A stretch of 64,000 nt of DNA from Affinundibacterium amnicola (GCF_014284275.1 NZ_JACOFU010000001.1:372001-436000), one strand, 5' to 3'. Shown: positions 18,733 through 28,422, counted from the first letter of the stretch. Program-made: numbers and translations. The notes: generated by a model from the letters alone, not told the origin.

Positions 18733-18759
18733 TTAACGGCAAAAGCAAATCAGACTTTA
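18733..18759 (-). promoter_or_regulatory. Sigma-28 (FliA) promoter for fliD-S-T
   Basis: On the minus strand TAAAGTCT (18759-18752) is followed after exactly 11 bases by GCCGTTAA (18740-18733). The enterobacterial FliA consensus is TAAAGTTT-N11-GCCGATAA, so 14 of 16 positions match with ideal spacing. The predicted transcript start is about 31 bases before the fliD ATG. This puts fliD and the genes behind it in the late flagellar regulon. Confidence 0.82.
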
Positions 18760-18842
18760 GAGGGGCATTTCCCTTTCTATTTTCATCTTGCAACACTTGT
18801 TAGCTATGAATTGCATTGATTGGTTTGCCTCAAGCACAAATC

Positions 18843-19217
18843 TTATGCTTCTTGCTTAATTAACAGACCTTGTAATTTATCTAAAGATTTTGCAATTTCT
18901 AAAGCTTCCACTGTGGGAATTTGCCGCAGCACTTCTCTGGTTTGCTGATCGATCACCTTGACAACGACTTCGTCAGCATCGGTATCAACCGTGAATTCAA
19001 GATTTTGAGAGCTCGCTTGAATTGTTTTGTTGATGTCACTTACCGCTTTATTAATTTCACTTGTGCTTGGTGACTTGGCGGCCTGCGTAAGTGCAACTGC
19101 CGTTTGTGCCCCTGTGGAATTTTGCGTGTTAGCGACCGACGGAGAAGGTGGTGGTGGGAGTTTTTCTGCGATCAATGATCCAGACGGCGAATTTCTGCCT
19201 ATCGATTGAATGTCCAT
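18843..19217 (-). CDS. flaG: FlaG family flagellar protein
   Basis: FlaG proteins influence filament length and lie beside fliC or fliD. From the ATG at 19217 the product has 124 residues. A variable Pro/Thr-rich N-half precedes the conserved FlaG C-domain, with LEFTVDTDADEVVVKVIDQQTREVLRQIP near residues 73-100. AAAGGAAA sits four bases upstream of this ATG. An upstream ATG at 19250 is unlikely because it would place the start before this ribosome-binding site. It lies between fliC and fliD. Confidence 0.92.
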   Translation of the reverse strand: MDIQSIGRNSPSGSLIAEKLPPPPSPSVANTQNSTGAQTAVALTQAAKSPSTSEINKAVSDINKTIQASSQNLEFTVDTDADEVVVKVIDQQTREVLRQIPTVEALEIAKSLDKLQGLLIKQEA

Positions 19218-19239
19218 GATCTTTCCTTTAAGTAAAATT

Positions 19240-19267
19240 CCCCTGACCAAAAAAGTTTGGGCAGGGG
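19240..19267 (-). terminator. Strong hairpin between fliC and flaG
   Basis: Arms CCCCTG/CAGGGG, then a single mismatch, CC/GG and AAA/TTT close over a four-base loop. Read on the minus strand it follows fliC by about 43 bases and is followed by AATTTTACTT, a broken T-run. It probably lowers flaG expression relative to flagellin or protects the fliC mRNA end. Confidence 0.5.
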
Positions 19268-19283
19268 ACAGTCTACATCAGAG

Positions 19284-19307
19284 AATAATGTGGTGAACTA
19301 CATTATT
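19284..19307 (-). repeat. Inverted repeat directly after the fliC stop
   Basis: Eight-base arms AATAATGT and ACATTATT flank an eight-base loop, starting three bases past the fliC stop. With no T-run it is unlikely to terminate alone. It may work with the adjacent stronger hairpin as a 3' stabiliser. Confidence 0.5.
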
Positions 19308-19309
19308 GT

Positions 19310-20800
19310 TTAACCTCTTAACAGTGCCAACACGCCTTGTGGTAATGCGTTTGCCTGTGCCAAGATCGCTGTACCTGCTTGTTGCAATACTTGACCACGA
19401 GTCAGTGTTGCTGTTTCTGAAGCAAAGTCTGCGTCACGGATACGGCTACGTGATGCTGATAAGTTTTCAGAATTTGTCTGCAAGCTTGCAACTGCTGAAG
19501 AGAAACGATTTTGGTAAGCACCTAAGGATGCACGTGAGCTGTTAATTGACTGCAGTGCGGCATCGATGGTGGTTAATGCCGCCGTCGCCCCCGCTGCTGT
19601 ACCCAAATTCAGTGAAGAAACACCTGCGCCAACAGTCGTTGTTGCCGAAGTAAATCCACCAGTTAAGTTAGCTGCAGTCAAACCAGTACCTGTACCGTTT
19701 GCTAATGTAATACCAGCAGAGCTGGATGATGATAAGCTCAAGGTAGAAGTTGAGACGTCAGTTGCACCAGTAGCGGACACTGTGATACCTGTGTTTGCAG
19801 CGGCTGCAGCAGCATTGGTACTTGCAGTGACTGTGATGTTGCGACCATCAGCGGCAGCTAAAGCTACAGCGCCAGTTGTGGTATTGAACGTTGCTGTAAC
19901 ACCTGTTTGTGTAGCAATCGCATTAACTGCCGCAGCTACTTGAGCACCACGTTGAGCGCCAGATGTTGATGCAGACAATGCACCTAAGTTCACACCATTG
20001 ATTGTGATATCGCCAGACGCAATTGCTGTTGCAGAAGTAGATGCTGTACCTGCGATGGCTGTTGCTCCAACCGTTGCTGTCACACCTGTGCTACCGCTGA
20101 TTGCATTAATTGCCGCAGCTTTGGAGATACCGCTACCTGTGGAATTAGAGAAAGAAACGCCATCAGCTGCAGAAGCACCGACTTGGAAGCCGTTAATTGA
20201 TAAGTCGCCAGACGCCAATGCTGTTGTTGTAACTGCACCTGCGCCAGCAACCGTTGTTGCGTAGCTAGATGATGCGCCTACACCTAAAGCAGAGGATTTT
20301 GCACTAGCAATAGAAGAGATACTGATCTGATCATTGGCTGTGCCATTTGCGCCAACTTGGAAAGTTTGTGCGGCAAAAGAACCATCTAACAAATTAACAC
20401 CGTTGAAGTTCGTGTTACTTGCTACACGATTAATTTCAGAAATCAACTGAGATGCTTCATTATTCAAAGCAGCACGATCTGAAATACTATTAGAGGCATT
20501 GGCTGATTGAACTGCCAAGTCACGAATACGTTGCAAGTTTGCACCGATTTGGCTTAATGCGCCCTCAGCTGTTTGCGCTAAAGAGATACCGTCATTAGCA
20601 TTACGAGCAGCTTGATTCAAACCGCCGATTTGTGAAGTCATACGTTCAGAGATCGCCAAACCTGCAGCATCGTCTTTTGCGCTGTTAATACGCAAGCCAG
20701 AAGACAAACGTTGCAAGGATGTGTTCAATGAACTTTGGGATGTCGATAAATTGCGTTGTGCATTTAAGGACGCGATGTTGGTATTGATATATGAAGCCAT
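19310..20800 (-). CDS. fliC: Flagellin FliC
   Basis: This is the filament subunit. In its 496 residues the conserved N-terminal D0/D1 helices ([20 protein letters not shown] through residue about 140) and C-terminal helices (about 405-496, ending [12 protein letters not shown]) are intact. The central 250 residues are Ala/Thr/Ser/Gly-rich and include two copies of a flagellin IN-type module ([13 protein letters not shown] near 200, [13 protein letters not shown] near 264). The exposed Ser/Thr-rich centre is a plausible O-glycosylation target. A glycosylation-type operon diverges directly upstream. FlaG, FliD and FliS genes follow. Confidence 0.98.
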   Translation of the reverse strand: MASYINTNIASLNAQRNLSTSQSSLNTSLQRLSSGLRINSAKDDAAGLAISERMTSQIGGLNQAARNANDGISLAQTAEGALSQIGANLQRIRDLAVQSANASNSISDRAALNNEASQLISEINRVASNTNFNGVNLLDGSFAAQTFQVGANGTANDQISISSIASAKSSALGVGASSSYATTVAGAGAVTTTALASGDLSINGFQVGASAADGVSFSNSTGSGISKAAAINAISGSTGVTATVGATAIAGTASTSATAIASGDITINGVNLGALSASTSGAQRGAQVAAAVNAIATQTGVTATFNTTTGAVALAAADGRNITVTASTNAAAAAANTGITVSATGATDVSTSTLSLSSSSSAGITLANGTGTGLTAANLTGGFTSATTTVGAGVSSLNLGTAAGATAALTTIDAALQSINSSRASLGAYQNRFSSAVASLQTNSENLSASRSRIRDADFASETATLTRGQVLQQAGTAILAQANALPQGVLALLRG

Positions 20801-21196
20801 GATGGTTCTCCTAACTTGGTTAATTCAACTCGACGTTTAGCTTGAACTTCGGTCTGTCTTATTGACCATTGCACCGTCGTTGAATCAGGTAACGGGCGGT
20901 ATTTTAAAAAATTGAGGAAATTGCTCAAAATAAATATTATTTTTTGTGCTTAAGTTTTTCTTGTTCTTCCGCTATACGGCAAGTTTTTTAAATACTTAAG
21001 GGCTAATTTGAACAAGATTTCCACTTCTTTTTAGGTAATTTACTGTTGAGTTTTATTTGTAAAATACTAAAAATAGGCAATTCTCTATTCCGTAATTAAA
21101 ATTTTTATCATGTTCTGTTGTTCATTCAGTCTGGTGAATTGTGGAACTTGGAATTAGCTGGTAAAACAGAAGTACTAATATAAGAAAGAGGATGTG
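20801..21196. other. Divergent regulatory region between fliC and the glycosylation operon
   Basis: This gap of about 396 bases is very AT-rich and carries no supported gene. It must contain the fliC promoter on the minus strand and the start of the sugar operon on the plus strand. Two equally scoring sigma-28-like sites for fliC are visible (20973-20999 and 20889-20915). I find no convincing sigma-70 or sigma-54 promoter for the plus-strand operon. Confidence 0.6.
20973..20999 (-). promoter_or_regulatory. Candidate sigma-28 promoter for fliC
   Basis: Minus-strand TTAAGTAT (20999-20992), exactly 11 bases, then GCCGTATA (20980-20973) matches the FliA consensus at 11 of 16 positions. It would give a leader of about 165 bases. 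A rival site, TCAATTTT-N11-CCCGTTAC at 20915-20889, also scores 11 of 16 and would give a leader of about 80 bases. One of the two is probably real. Confidence 0.4.
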
Positions 21197-23401
21197 ATGA
21201 GTAAAACAGGGTTCGACGTGAAATCTGCGATGCGTGAAGCACAGACTTTGCTTAAAGCAGGTAAATTGGAGGACGCAATTAGCGCAGCATCACGTGTGAC
21301 ACAACGTTTTCCCTTAAATGAGGAGGCGAATTTGTTGCTGGCTAAGATTTACTTTAATCTTGACCAGGATGAAAAGGCGATTTCCTATTTGCAGAAGGCA
21401 TTTTCGATTGCGCATAAAACGGTGATTGATTCAAAGGCGTATTACACCATCTTGAATCGTTTCGTTTCCCGAAAATCTTATGATTTGCTGGAGCAAGCTA
21501 GCCGTTGGTTAGTGAAGTTACGTCCGAAGGATGGAATTGCTTGGGATTATCTGTCGATCGCTTGTCTCGAGCAGCAGAAATATGACGCCGCATATGAGGC
21601 TGCCCTTCACGCAGCAAAAATACTACCGAATAATCCACATGTACTCAATAATTTGGCATGTGCATTAACATCATTAGAGCGATGTTCAGAATCCTTGGAG
21701 ATTCTTCAGCGCACAGTACAGTTAGCGCCCGACATGGCGACTGCCTATAATAATCTTGGAAACGCGTATCGATTTCTTGGACAGTACGACGAGGCGATAG
21801 AGAGTTTCACTAAAGCGATTCAGTTAGCGCCCGGGATCGCTTATTTATATAATAATTTAGGATTAACCTACCGTGCTCTGGATCGCTGCCAGTCAGCAAT
21901 CGAAGTTTATCATCAGGCTTTACAGATTCAACCAGACTTACATCAGGTTTATCCGAATTTGATTGAAGCTTATCGTCATGCTGGACAAATTCAACAAGCG
22001 ATTGATTGTAGCCGCAGTGCGCTGCAACTCACTGACCAGATTCCAGAAATTTGGGCCGCTTACGGTGATGCCTTAAGAGACGGGGGCTATTTGGATGCAG
22101 CAATTGAAGCATATATTCAAGCGGTATCTTTCAGAACGGATGAGCATTCGAGTTTCAATCGAAAAGTCTATACAAACATTTTATTCTGTCTGAATTATCA
22201 TCCCGATTTATCGGCAGAAGTGATTTTTAATGCCTATCGTGAATTTGATCAGCGATTTGCTGTGCTGCTGAAAGACCGATGGCTGCCATTTAATAATGCG
22301 AAACTACCTGGAAAGCGTTTAAAGATCGGATACGTCTGCCAGTCCTTCTATAACCAAGTCTGCAAATACTTCCTGATTCCATTGTTGGAAAAACATGATC
22401 GAGCTCAGGTTGAGATTTTTGCCTATGCGCAAATTCCATTTGAGGATGAAGTCACCGAGCATTACAAAAAGATTGTTGATCATTGGATTCCGATTCGCGG
22501 CATGACGGATGATCAGGCGGTAGAGCGAATTCGTGCCGATGAAATTGATATTTTGATCGACGTATCTGGTCATACAAATTCAAATCGATTGATGATTTTT
22601 GCGCAAAAACCCGCACCAGTCTCCTTGCATTGGCTGGAATATGGTTACACCACAGGCTTAAGCGCGGTCGATTACTTTATGACCGATAGTCCAAGTGTTA
22701 CTGGGGATTGCGACCATTTATTTTCTGAGCAGATTTGGCGATTGGACGGGCCTGCATATGTTTATAGACCGGATACGCGCTTGGCTATTCTGAATGAATC
22801 ACCTGCGAGCCAGACAGGTATCGTCACCTTTGGTAGTTTGTCTCGTACAACCAGGATTAATCATCGTGTGGTACGAATTTGGGCGGCAATTTTGGATGCT
22901 ATGCCTAATTCTCGTTTAGTAATTAACAGTGGAGATTTCAAAGACCCGTTAGTTCAAGATGAGATGGCGTCACGCTTTATGCAATTTGGGATAGAGCGTA
23001 ATCGTTTAGATATTGGCTTTAGTTCGCCATCTTGGGAGGTGTTAAAGCGTATTGATATTGGTCTAGATTGTTTTCCACACAACTCCGGAACGACCTTGTT
23101 GGAAACCTTATATATGGGAATTCCATTCATTACTTTGCAGGACAGACCACCAGTTGGACGCATCGGATCTAGTGTGTTGATGGGTATGGGACGTCCGGAA
23201 TGGATTGCTACTAGCGAGGAAGAATATGCGCAAAAGGCGATCATTCTTGCGCATGATATCGAAGGATTAGTACATATGCGCAAAACCATGCGGCAAGAAA
23301 TGGAAGCATCTATGCTGATGAACGAAGATGCGTTCGCAAGGTCTGTCGAAAAAGCCTATCGTCAAATGTGGCAAATCTATTGTGAGAAAGGTTCAGCATG
23401 A
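21197..23401 (+). CDS. TPR protein with O-GlcNAc transferase/SPINDLY-like (GT41) glycosyltransferase domain
   Basis: It is predicted to transfer a sugar from a nucleotide donor to Ser/Thr of a cytosolic protein. In the 734 residues, tetratricopeptide repeats fill about 5-330 (for example [20 protein letters not shown] and [15 protein letters not shown]). A GT41 catalytic region spans about 370-720, with [44 protein letters not shown] and [21 protein letters not shown] chose the ATG at 21197 after AGAGGA, with a GTG one codon earlier. It diverges from fliC and overlaps the sugar-nucleotide gene rfbF by four bases. Flagellin is the obvious candidate acceptor, by inference. Confidence 0.88.
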   Translation: MSKTGFDVKSAMREAQTLLKAGKLEDAISAASRVTQRFPLNEEANLLLAKIYFNLDQDEKAISYLQKAFSIAHKTVIDSKAYYTILNRFVSRKSYDLLEQASRWLVKLRPKDGIAWDYLSIACLEQQKYDAAYEAALHAAKILPNNPHVLNNLACALTSLERCSESLEILQRTVQLAPDMATAYNNLGNAYRFLGQYDEAIESFTKAIQLAPGIAYLYNNLGLTYRALDRCQSAIEVYHQALQIQPDLHQVYPNLIEAYRHAGQIQQAIDCSRSALQLTDQIPEIWAAYGDALRDGGYLDAAIEAYIQAVSFRTDEHSSFNRKVYTNILFCLNYHPDLSAEVIFNAYREFDQRFAVLLKDRWLPFNNAKLPGKRLKIGYVCQSFYNQVCKYFLIPLLEKHDRAQVEIFAYAQIPFEDEVTEHYKKIVDHWIPIRGMTDDQAVERIRADEIDILIDVSGHTNSNRLMIFAQKPAPVSLHWLEYGYTTGLSAVDYFMTDSPSVTGDCDHLFSEQIWRLDGPAYVYRPDTRLAILNESPASQTGIVTFGSLSRTTRINHRVVRIWAAILDAMPNSRLVINSGDFKDPLVQDEMASRFMQFGIERNRLDIGFSSPSWEVLKRIDIGLDCFPHNSGTTLLETLYMGIPFITLQDRPPVGRIGSSVLMGMGRPEWIATSEEEYAQKAIILAHDIEGLVHMRKTMRQEMEASMLMNEDAFARSVEKAYRQMWQIYCEKGSA

Positions 23402-24168
23402 AAGCAGTGATCTTGGCGGGTGGATTGGGAACGCGAATTTCTGAAGAAACGCATTTAAAGCCTAAACCAATGATTGATATTGGCGGGCATCCCATTCTTT
23501 GGCACATCATGAAAACTTATTCTGCGCATGGTGTGAATGATTTTGTTATCTGCTGCGGTTATAAAGGTTATCTGATCAAAGAATATTTCGCGAATTATTT
23601 TCTGCATATGTCGGACGTCACTTTTGATATGAAGACCAATCAGGTTGAAGTCCACGAACATCATGCTGAGCCTTGGCGAGTGACGCTGGTTGATACTGGT
23701 GAAGACACCATGACTGGTGGGCGTCTGAAGCGTGTGGCGCAGTATTTGAAAGATGAAGAAGCATTTTGTTTTACTTATGGTGATGGTTTGTCCGATGTGA
23801 ACATTACTGCACAATTGGCATTCCATAAACAGCACGGGAAATTGGCAACCGTAACCGCCGTTTTGCCACCAGGTCGTTTTGGCGCACTCGAACGTGATGG
23901 TGATTTCGTCAAGGGATTTATTGAAAAACCGCGTGGTGATGGTGGTTGGATCAATGGTGGTTTTTTTGTGTTGTCACCAAAGGTCATTAGTTTGATTGCT
24001 GAAGATTCGACTAGTTGGGAATCTGAGCCTCTGACAAGCTTGGCGCAGAGTAAAGAATTGATGGCATATGAACATTCTGGTTTTTGGCAGCCCATGGATA
24101 CGCTGCGCGAAAAAAATATGCTGGAAGATTTATGGCAGAGCGGGAGAGCACCGTGGAAATGCTGGTGA
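23398..24168 (+). CDS. rfbF: Glucose-1-phosphate cytidylyltransferase
   Basis: It makes CDP-glucose from CTP and glucose 1-phosphate, the first step of CDP-deoxysugar pathways. In the 256 residues, the nucleotidyltransferase signature [16 protein letters not shown] is at the N-terminus, followed by [44 protein letters not shown] (metal-binding Asp) and [18 protein letters not shown]. Length and motifs are those of RfbF/DdhA. Its start overlaps the glycosyltransferase stop (ATGA), so it is translationally coupled. Confidence 0.96.
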   Translation: MKAVILAGGLGTRISEETHLKPKPMIDIGGHPILWHIMKTYSAHGVNDFVICCGYKGYLIKEYFANYFLHMSDVTFDMKTNQVEVHEHHAEPWRVTLVDTGEDTMTGGRLKRVAQYLKDEEAFCFTYGDGLSDVNITAQLAFHKQHGKLATVTAVLPPGRFGALERDGDFVKGFIEKPRGDGGWINGGFFVLSPKVISLIAEDSTSWESEPLTSLAQSKELMAYEHSGFWQPMDTLREKNMLEDLWQSGRAPWKCW

Positions 24169-25238
24169 GCTCTATCTTCGTGAATCCAGACCCACAATTC
24201 TGGCGCGGGCGCCGCGTCGCTTTGACGGGACATACCGGCTTTAAAGGGAGCTGGATGGCTTTGTTGTTAACCCGATTAGGTGCGCAGGTTTATGGCTACG
24301 CGTTAGCGCCAAATACTGAACCTAATTTATACACAAGTGCGCAAGTTGCACAGCAGGTAGATAGTCAAATTGATGACATTCGCGATGTCGACTCATTGAA
24401 GTCGTGGTTGCAAAGAGTCAATCCTGAATTCGTATTTCATTTTGCGGCGCAAGCCTTGGTTAGGCAAAGTTATCTTGACCCAGTTGCGACGATGACGAGT
24501 AATTTTGTCGGAACTTTGAATTTATTGGAAGCAGCACGAGCGCAAGCTTCGATTCGTTCGATGGTGATCGTGACGACTGATAAAGTGTATAAAAACAATG
24601 AAACTGGTCGCGCTTATCAAGAAAACGATTCATTAGGTGGACACGACCCCTATAGTGCAAGTAAAGCAGCATGTGAGATTTTGGTGAGTAGTTACAAGCA
24701 ATGTTTTTTGCAGCATATCGGGGTGGCGACCGCGCGGGCCGGCAATGTGATTGGTGGAGGAGATTGGTCTGCAGATCGCCTAATTCCTGATGCAGTACGT
24801 GCTTGGCAGCGAAATCAAGTGCTAGACATCCGGCGACCCGATGCAATTAGACCATGGCAGCATGTGTTAGAGCCTCTATGTGGCTATCTTTTATTGGCAC
24901 AAAAATTGGCGACCCAAAATGGATTAAATGATGCTTACAATTTCGGTCCAGATCCCGCGGATGCAGTGACTGTGCGCACGGTCATCGAGCATGCACAGCG
25001 AGTGTTTGGATCTGGAACAAGTAGGTTTGCAGATCAGATTGAAGGCCCGCACGAGGCTGGCTTATTGCAGCTTGATAATGGCTTGGCACGACAGCAGTTG
25101 GGAGTGCAAGCTCGCTGGCATTTGTCAGAAGCGGTTACCAGGAGCATGCATTGGTACAAATCTTATCTGGCTGGGGCAAACGCAGATGCATTGTGTGCCG
25201 CGGATATCGAAGCTTATTTGAATTGCGAAATGGCGTAA
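24153..25238 (+). CDS. rfbG: CDP-glucose 4,6-dehydratase
   Basis: It converts CDP-glucose to CDP-4-keto-6-deoxyglucose, the branch-point intermediate of CDP-deoxysugars. It is a short-chain dehydrogenase fold: [12 protein letters not shown] nucleotide-binding loop near residue 24, the VTTDKVY segment with the catalytic Asp-Lys, and the YSASK catalytic Tyr-Lys. [24 protein letters not shown] and [14 protein letters not shown] are diagnostic of the family. The GTG at 24153 follows GGGAG at six bases and gives 361 residues, the family length. It overlaps rfbF by 16 bases. Confidence 0.95.
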   Translation: MEMLVSSIFVNPDPQFWRGRRVALTGHTGFKGSWMALLLTRLGAQVYGYALAPNTEPNLYTSAQVAQQVDSQIDDIRDVDSLKSWLQRVNPEFVFHFAAQALVRQSYLDPVATMTSNFVGTLNLLEAARAQASIRSMVIVTTDKVYKNNETGRAYQENDSLGGHDPYSASKAACEILVSSYKQCFLQHIGVATARAGNVIGGGDWSADRLIPDAVRAWQRNQVLDIRRPDAIRPWQHVLEPLCGYLLLAQKLATQNGLNDAYNFGPDPADAVTVRTVIEHAQRVFGSGTSRFADQIEGPHEAGLLQLDNGLARQQLGVQARWHLSEAVTRSMHWYKSYLAGANADALCAADIEAYLNCEMA

Positions 25239-25255
25239 ATGGCGTAAATGGCGTA
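25229..25255 (+). repeat. Three tandem copies of a 9-base unit at the rfbG stop
   Basis: AATGGCGTA is repeated three times without gaps. The first copy encodes the last residues and stop of rfbG (ATG GCG TAA), and the others repeat this downstream. It is a slippage-type duplication that does not change the protein. Confidence 0.85.
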
Positions 25256-25313
25256 ATTCTGATCAAGTGAGCAGCAGATAGGCAATAAATGAAGTGAGTT
25301 AAAAGGGATCAAT

Positions 25314-25883
25314 GTGGGTACGCAGAATGGATTAATCAGTAAGCCAACAGCAATCGCAGGTGTTTATCTGATAGAGCGTCTTCAGCGCGGCGATGATCGC
25401 GGTTTTTTTGAGCGTATCTATTGTGCTGAAACCATGCAGGGATTGGGCTGGAATGATCCTATCGCACAGCTTAATCATAGCTTTACCGCGCAGAAAGGTA
25501 CGGTGCGGGGTTTGCATTATCAACTGCCTCCTTATGCCGAAAGTAAACTCGTAACTTGCTTTCGTGGTGCCGTATGGGACGTGATTGTCGATTTGCGACA
25601 TGGTTCGCCAAGTTTCTTACAGCATGTTGCAATTGAATTGTCGGCCCAGAACCAACAAAGCTTACTTGTACCGCCGGGGTGCGCGCACGGATTTCAAACA
25701 TTAACAGAAAACGTCGATATGTTTTATTGCCATAGTAGGACTTATGCACCACAGTTTGAAGCCGGATTAAATGTCTTGGATGTGCGCTTGCAATTACAGT
25801 GGCCCTTACCCGTTACACAAAGATCCGAGCGAGATGTTGCATTCGCTTTTCTCACAGAAGATTTTGAAGGAGTCAAACTTTGA
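25314..25883 (+). CDS. dTDP-4-dehydrorhamnose 3,5-epimerase-like (RmlC family) sugar epimerase
   Basis: A cupin-fold enzyme likely to epimerise the 4-keto-6-deoxy sugar at C3, C5 or both. In the 189 residues it shows DDRGFFERIYC, GTVRGLHYQLPPYAESKLV (catalytic His), VWDVIVDLRHGSP (catalytic Asp) and VPPGCAHGFQTL. The Tyr preceding AP in RTYAPQFE aligns with the catalytic Tyr of RmlC. So the active site looks complete. The substrate is probably CDP-linked because the neighbours are RfbF and RfbG. The GTG at 25314 follows AAAAGGGA. An ATG two bases earlier is out of frame. It overlaps the next gene by four bases. Confidence 0.9.
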   Translation: MGTQNGLISKPTAIAGVYLIERLQRGDDRGFFERIYCAETMQGLGWNDPIAQLNHSFTAQKGTVRGLHYQLPPYAESKLVTCFRGAVWDVIVDLRHGSPSFLQHVAIELSAQNQQSLLVPPGCAHGFQTLTENVDMFYCHSRTYAPQFEAGLNVLDVRLQLQWPLPVTQRSERDVAFAFLTEDFEGVKL

Positions 25884-27100
25884 AATGCCGTCATTGTTCA
25901 AGCCAACTTGATTTTGCCTGTCTGGATTTAGGCACTGCTCCGCCTTCAAATTCCTATTTGACGCAAGCCCAATTATCTCTTCCTGAATCTTATTTTCCTT
26001 TGAGATTATTGCTCTGCCAATCTTGCTTGTTAGTACAGACCGAAGATTTTGCACAGCGCGAATCCTTATTCACTGAGGACTATGCTTATTTCAGTTCTTA
26101 CTCAAGCTCATGGTTAACGCACGCGAAAAATTATGTGCAGGCGATGCAACAGCGTTTTGGCTTGACTGCAGATAGCGTAGTGGTTGAAGTTGCTGCCAAC
26201 GACGGTTATCTTTTGCAGTATGTACAGGCGCTGGGAATTCCTTGCTACGGTATCGAGCCAACCAGTAGTACAGCGGCGATGGCGAGGCAACGCGGCATTG
26301 AAATTCTTGAGGTGTTTTTCGGTGAATCTCTGGCTATTCAGTTAGGACAGCTCGGCAAGCAAGCAGATTTGATTGCAGCGAACAATGTCCTAGCACATGT
26401 GCCAGATATTAACGATTTTGTGCGCGGGTTTGTGAAGTTGTTGAAGCCGACTGGCGTCGTGACTTTTGAATTTCCCCATTTACTAAATATGGTGCAATTG
26501 AATCAGTTTGACACCGCATATCATGAGCACTATTCATACTTATCCTTAACTGCCGTAAAAAAAATATTCGAAGCCAACGGTTTATTTATCTTTGACGTTG
26601 AACAGTTGCCTACCCATGGTGGAAGTCTCAGAGTTTTTGCGCAAATTAGTTCACATCATTTGATTTCTGATCGAGTCGCCGACTGCCTGCAGCAAGAAGA
26701 AATGGCCGGTATGTTAGGTCATGACTTCTATCGACGCTTGCAGAGCGATGCAGATCGCGCTAAATATGCTTTACTTGAACAGTTAATTCAGTTCAAGCGA
26801 GAGGGCTTGACGGTTGCTGCTTATGGTGCGGCAGCAAAAGGTAATACGCTGTTAAATTTTGCGGGAGTTCGCGGTGATTTGATTCAGTATGTGGTCGATA
26901 AAAATCCACAAAAACAGGGGAAATATTTGCCGGGTAGTCGCCTGCCGATTGTCGATATCGACTACTTGAAACAGCAACGTCCAGATCGCATCATTATTTT
27001 TCCTTGGAATTTGGAACAGGAAATCACACAAGAATTATCGTTTGTGCGTTCTTGGGGAGCACAATTTGTGATTGCGATTCCTGAGTTGCGAATTTTCTGA
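25880..27100 (+). CDS. NDP-hexose C-methyltransferase (TylCIII/TcaB9-like)
   Basis: It is predicted to place a methyl group from S-adenosylmethionine on a carbon next to the 4-keto group, normally C3. In the 406 residues an N-terminal zinc-binding domain has paired cysteines (CRHC near 3, CQSC near 47). A SAM-binding core follows (VVVEVAANDGYLLQYV near 96), then the catalytic YHEHYSYLS motif near 215, and the C-terminal methyltransferase-associated domain (VAAYGAAAKGNTLLNF near 310). It starts with TTG at 25880, with AAGGAG seven bases upstream, and overlaps the epimerase stop. The family is firm and the precise sugar is inferred. Confidence 0.92.
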   Translation: MKCRHCSSQLDFACLDLGTAPPSNSYLTQAQLSLPESYFPLRLLLCQSCLLVQTEDFAQRESLFTEDYAYFSSYSSSWLTHAKNYVQAMQQRFGLTADSVVVEVAANDGYLLQYVQALGIPCYGIEPTSSTAAMARQRGIEILEVFFGESLAIQLGQLGKQADLIAANNVLAHVPDINDFVRGFVKLLKPTGVVTFEFPHLLNMVQLNQFDTAYHEHYSYLSLTAVKKIFEANGLFIFDVEQLPTHGGSLRVFAQISSHHLISDRVADCLQQEEMAGMLGHDFYRRLQSDADRAKYALLEQLIQFKREGLTVAAYGAAAKGNTLLNFAGVRGDLIQYVVDKNPQKQGKYLPGSRLPIVDIDYLKQQRPDRIIIFPWNLEQEITQELSFVRSWGAQFVIAIPELRIF

Positions 27101-27121
27101 CTTTGGATAAGGAGCATTACT

Positions 27122-27610
27122 TTGATTGAAATTCATCCACTGGCTAAAGTGTCTAAGTTCGCTGATATCGAAGATTCGACACGTGGAACTCGAATTGTGA
27201 TTGGAGCTCACGCCAGTATCGATAGTTTTGTGAAAGTGAAACCCGCTGGTGGAAATGGTGACTTAGTAGTTGGCGACAGAACGGTCATTAACTCTGGTTG
27301 TGTTTTATATACAGGGAATGGTGTACTGATAGGGAATGACGTAGCGATCGCGGCCAATTGCACTTTTGCCCCAGTCAATCATGCTTACAAAGATAAGTCT
27401 CGCAGAATCAATCAGCAAGGATTCTTGCCTAGTCGTGGTGGAATCGTGATTGAAGATGACGTGTGGATCGGCGCGAATGTGGTCATTCTTGATGGTGCGA
27501 TATTGCGCACCGGATGCGTGATCGGCGCTGGTTCGCTTGTGCGTGGTGAGATTCCTGCTTACTCGATCCAAGCGGGAAATCCTTTACGACATTTAGGATG
27601 GCGTGAATGA
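27122..27610 (+). CDS. Hexapeptide-repeat acyltransferase
   Basis: A left-handed beta-helix acyltransferase that probably adds an acetyl or similar group to a sugar. Its 162 residues contain many hexapeptide units (IVIGAHASIDSFVKV, VLIGNDVAIAANC, IVIEDDVWIGANVVI, GCVIGAGSLV) and the catalytic His region FAPVNHAYKD. It starts at a TTG preceded by AAGGAG. It overlaps the next gene by four bases. Whether it acts on an amino or hydroxyl group is unknown. No aminotransferase is present in the operon, so O-acylation is more likely. Confidence 0.88.
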   Translation: MIEIHPLAKVSKFADIEDSTRGTRIVIGAHASIDSFVKVKPAGGNGDLVVGDRTVINSGCVLYTGNGVLIGNDVAIAANCTFAPVNHAYKDKSRRINQQGFLPSRGGIVIEDDVWIGANVVILDGAILRTGCVIGAGSLVRGEIPAYSIQAGNPLRHLGWRE

Positions 27611-28422
27611 GTAAGGTTTTACACGCGACTTTAATTGGTGGTCATGGCTTTGTTGGACGTCATTTGGATGCACATCTTCGCTCAACTGGATGGCTCTGCG
27701 ACTTAATTGCAAGGAATGATATGCCGATCTTGGATCGACATTATGGGCATGTCTTTTATTGTGCTGGTTTAACTGCTGACTTTAGGCAGAGGCCATTCGA
27801 TACAGTCGAGGCGCATGTGAGTTACTTAGCGCATTGGTTACAAGCTGCGAAGTTTGATTCCTTAACCTATCTTTCCAGCACACGTGTGTACGCAAATGCT
27901 TCCTCAACTGCCGAAACAAGTACGCTATTGGTGAATCCTGAATTGGCTGGCGATCTTTATAATCTCTCTAAATTGATGGGCGAGAGCTTGTGTTTGCAAA
28001 GTGGTCGTCCAGTCAAAATCGCGCGACTCTCGAATGTCTATGGCGAACAGATGCCAAGTCAGAATTTTTTGTCGGAAATTTTAAGTGCGGCGGCTCGTCT
28101 TAAAACGGTCGAGTTTTTTACCGCGCCTGAATCTGAAAAAGATTATATTTCAGTGAAAGATGTAGCACTAGCTTTGCCACGCATTGCTTTGGTAGGCGAA
28201 AGTGGGATTTTTAATTTGGCATCTGGCAAAAACATTTCGAATCAAATGATCGCTGATTTTTTGACAAAATCTGGCGTGATTTGTGCGTTTCAGCCTAATG
28301 CCCCTGCAATAAAATTCCCGCGTATAGAAACAAAAAAAGTAGAATCATTATTTGGAATGAAAACTTGTGATTTGGTGCAGGATTTGCCAAGTCTTCTTCA
28401 ACATTATGGCGAGGCGCTATGA
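27607..28422 (+). CDS. NAD-dependent epimerase/dehydratase family sugar reductase
   Basis: An extended short-chain dehydrogenase, likely the 4-ketoreductase finishing the deoxysugar. In the 271 residues the Rossmann loop GGHGFVGRH is at residue 12, YLSSTRVYA at about 93 supplies the catalytic Ser/Thr, and YNLSK at about 118 is the catalytic Tyr-Lys. RLSNVYGEQMP is also typical. It overlaps both neighbours by four bases. Stereochemical outcome cannot be read from sequence. Confidence 0.85.
   Translation: MSKVLHATLIGGHGFVGRHLDAHLRSTGWLCDLIARNDMPILDRHYGHVFYCAGLTADFRQRPFDTVEAHVSYLAHWLQAAKFDSLTYLSSTRVYANASSTAETSTLLVNPELAGDLYNLSKLMGESLCLQSGRPVKIARLSNVYGEQMPSQNFLSEILSAAARLKTVEFFTAPESEKDYISVKDVALALPRIALVGESGIFNLASGKNISNQMIADFLTKSGVICAFQPNAPAIKFPRIETKKVESLFGMKTCDLVQDLPSLLQHYGEAL

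Noticed and set aside
19566..19943. Open frame of 125 codons antisense to fliC (and a similar one at 19998-20264)
   Set aside because: Composition is Val/Ala/Pro-rich, as expected for the complement of Thr/Ala-rich flagellin codons, with no family resemblance or ribosome-binding site.
20859..20866. GTCAATAA on the minus strand as a fliC -10 box
   Set aside because: It resembles the sigma-28 -10 but no acceptable -35 lies 11 bases upstream.
25332..25752. Minus-strand frames opposite the RmlC-like epimerase
   Set aside because: Two overlapping antisense frames with no domain similarity. The plus-strand gene has all RmlC motifs.
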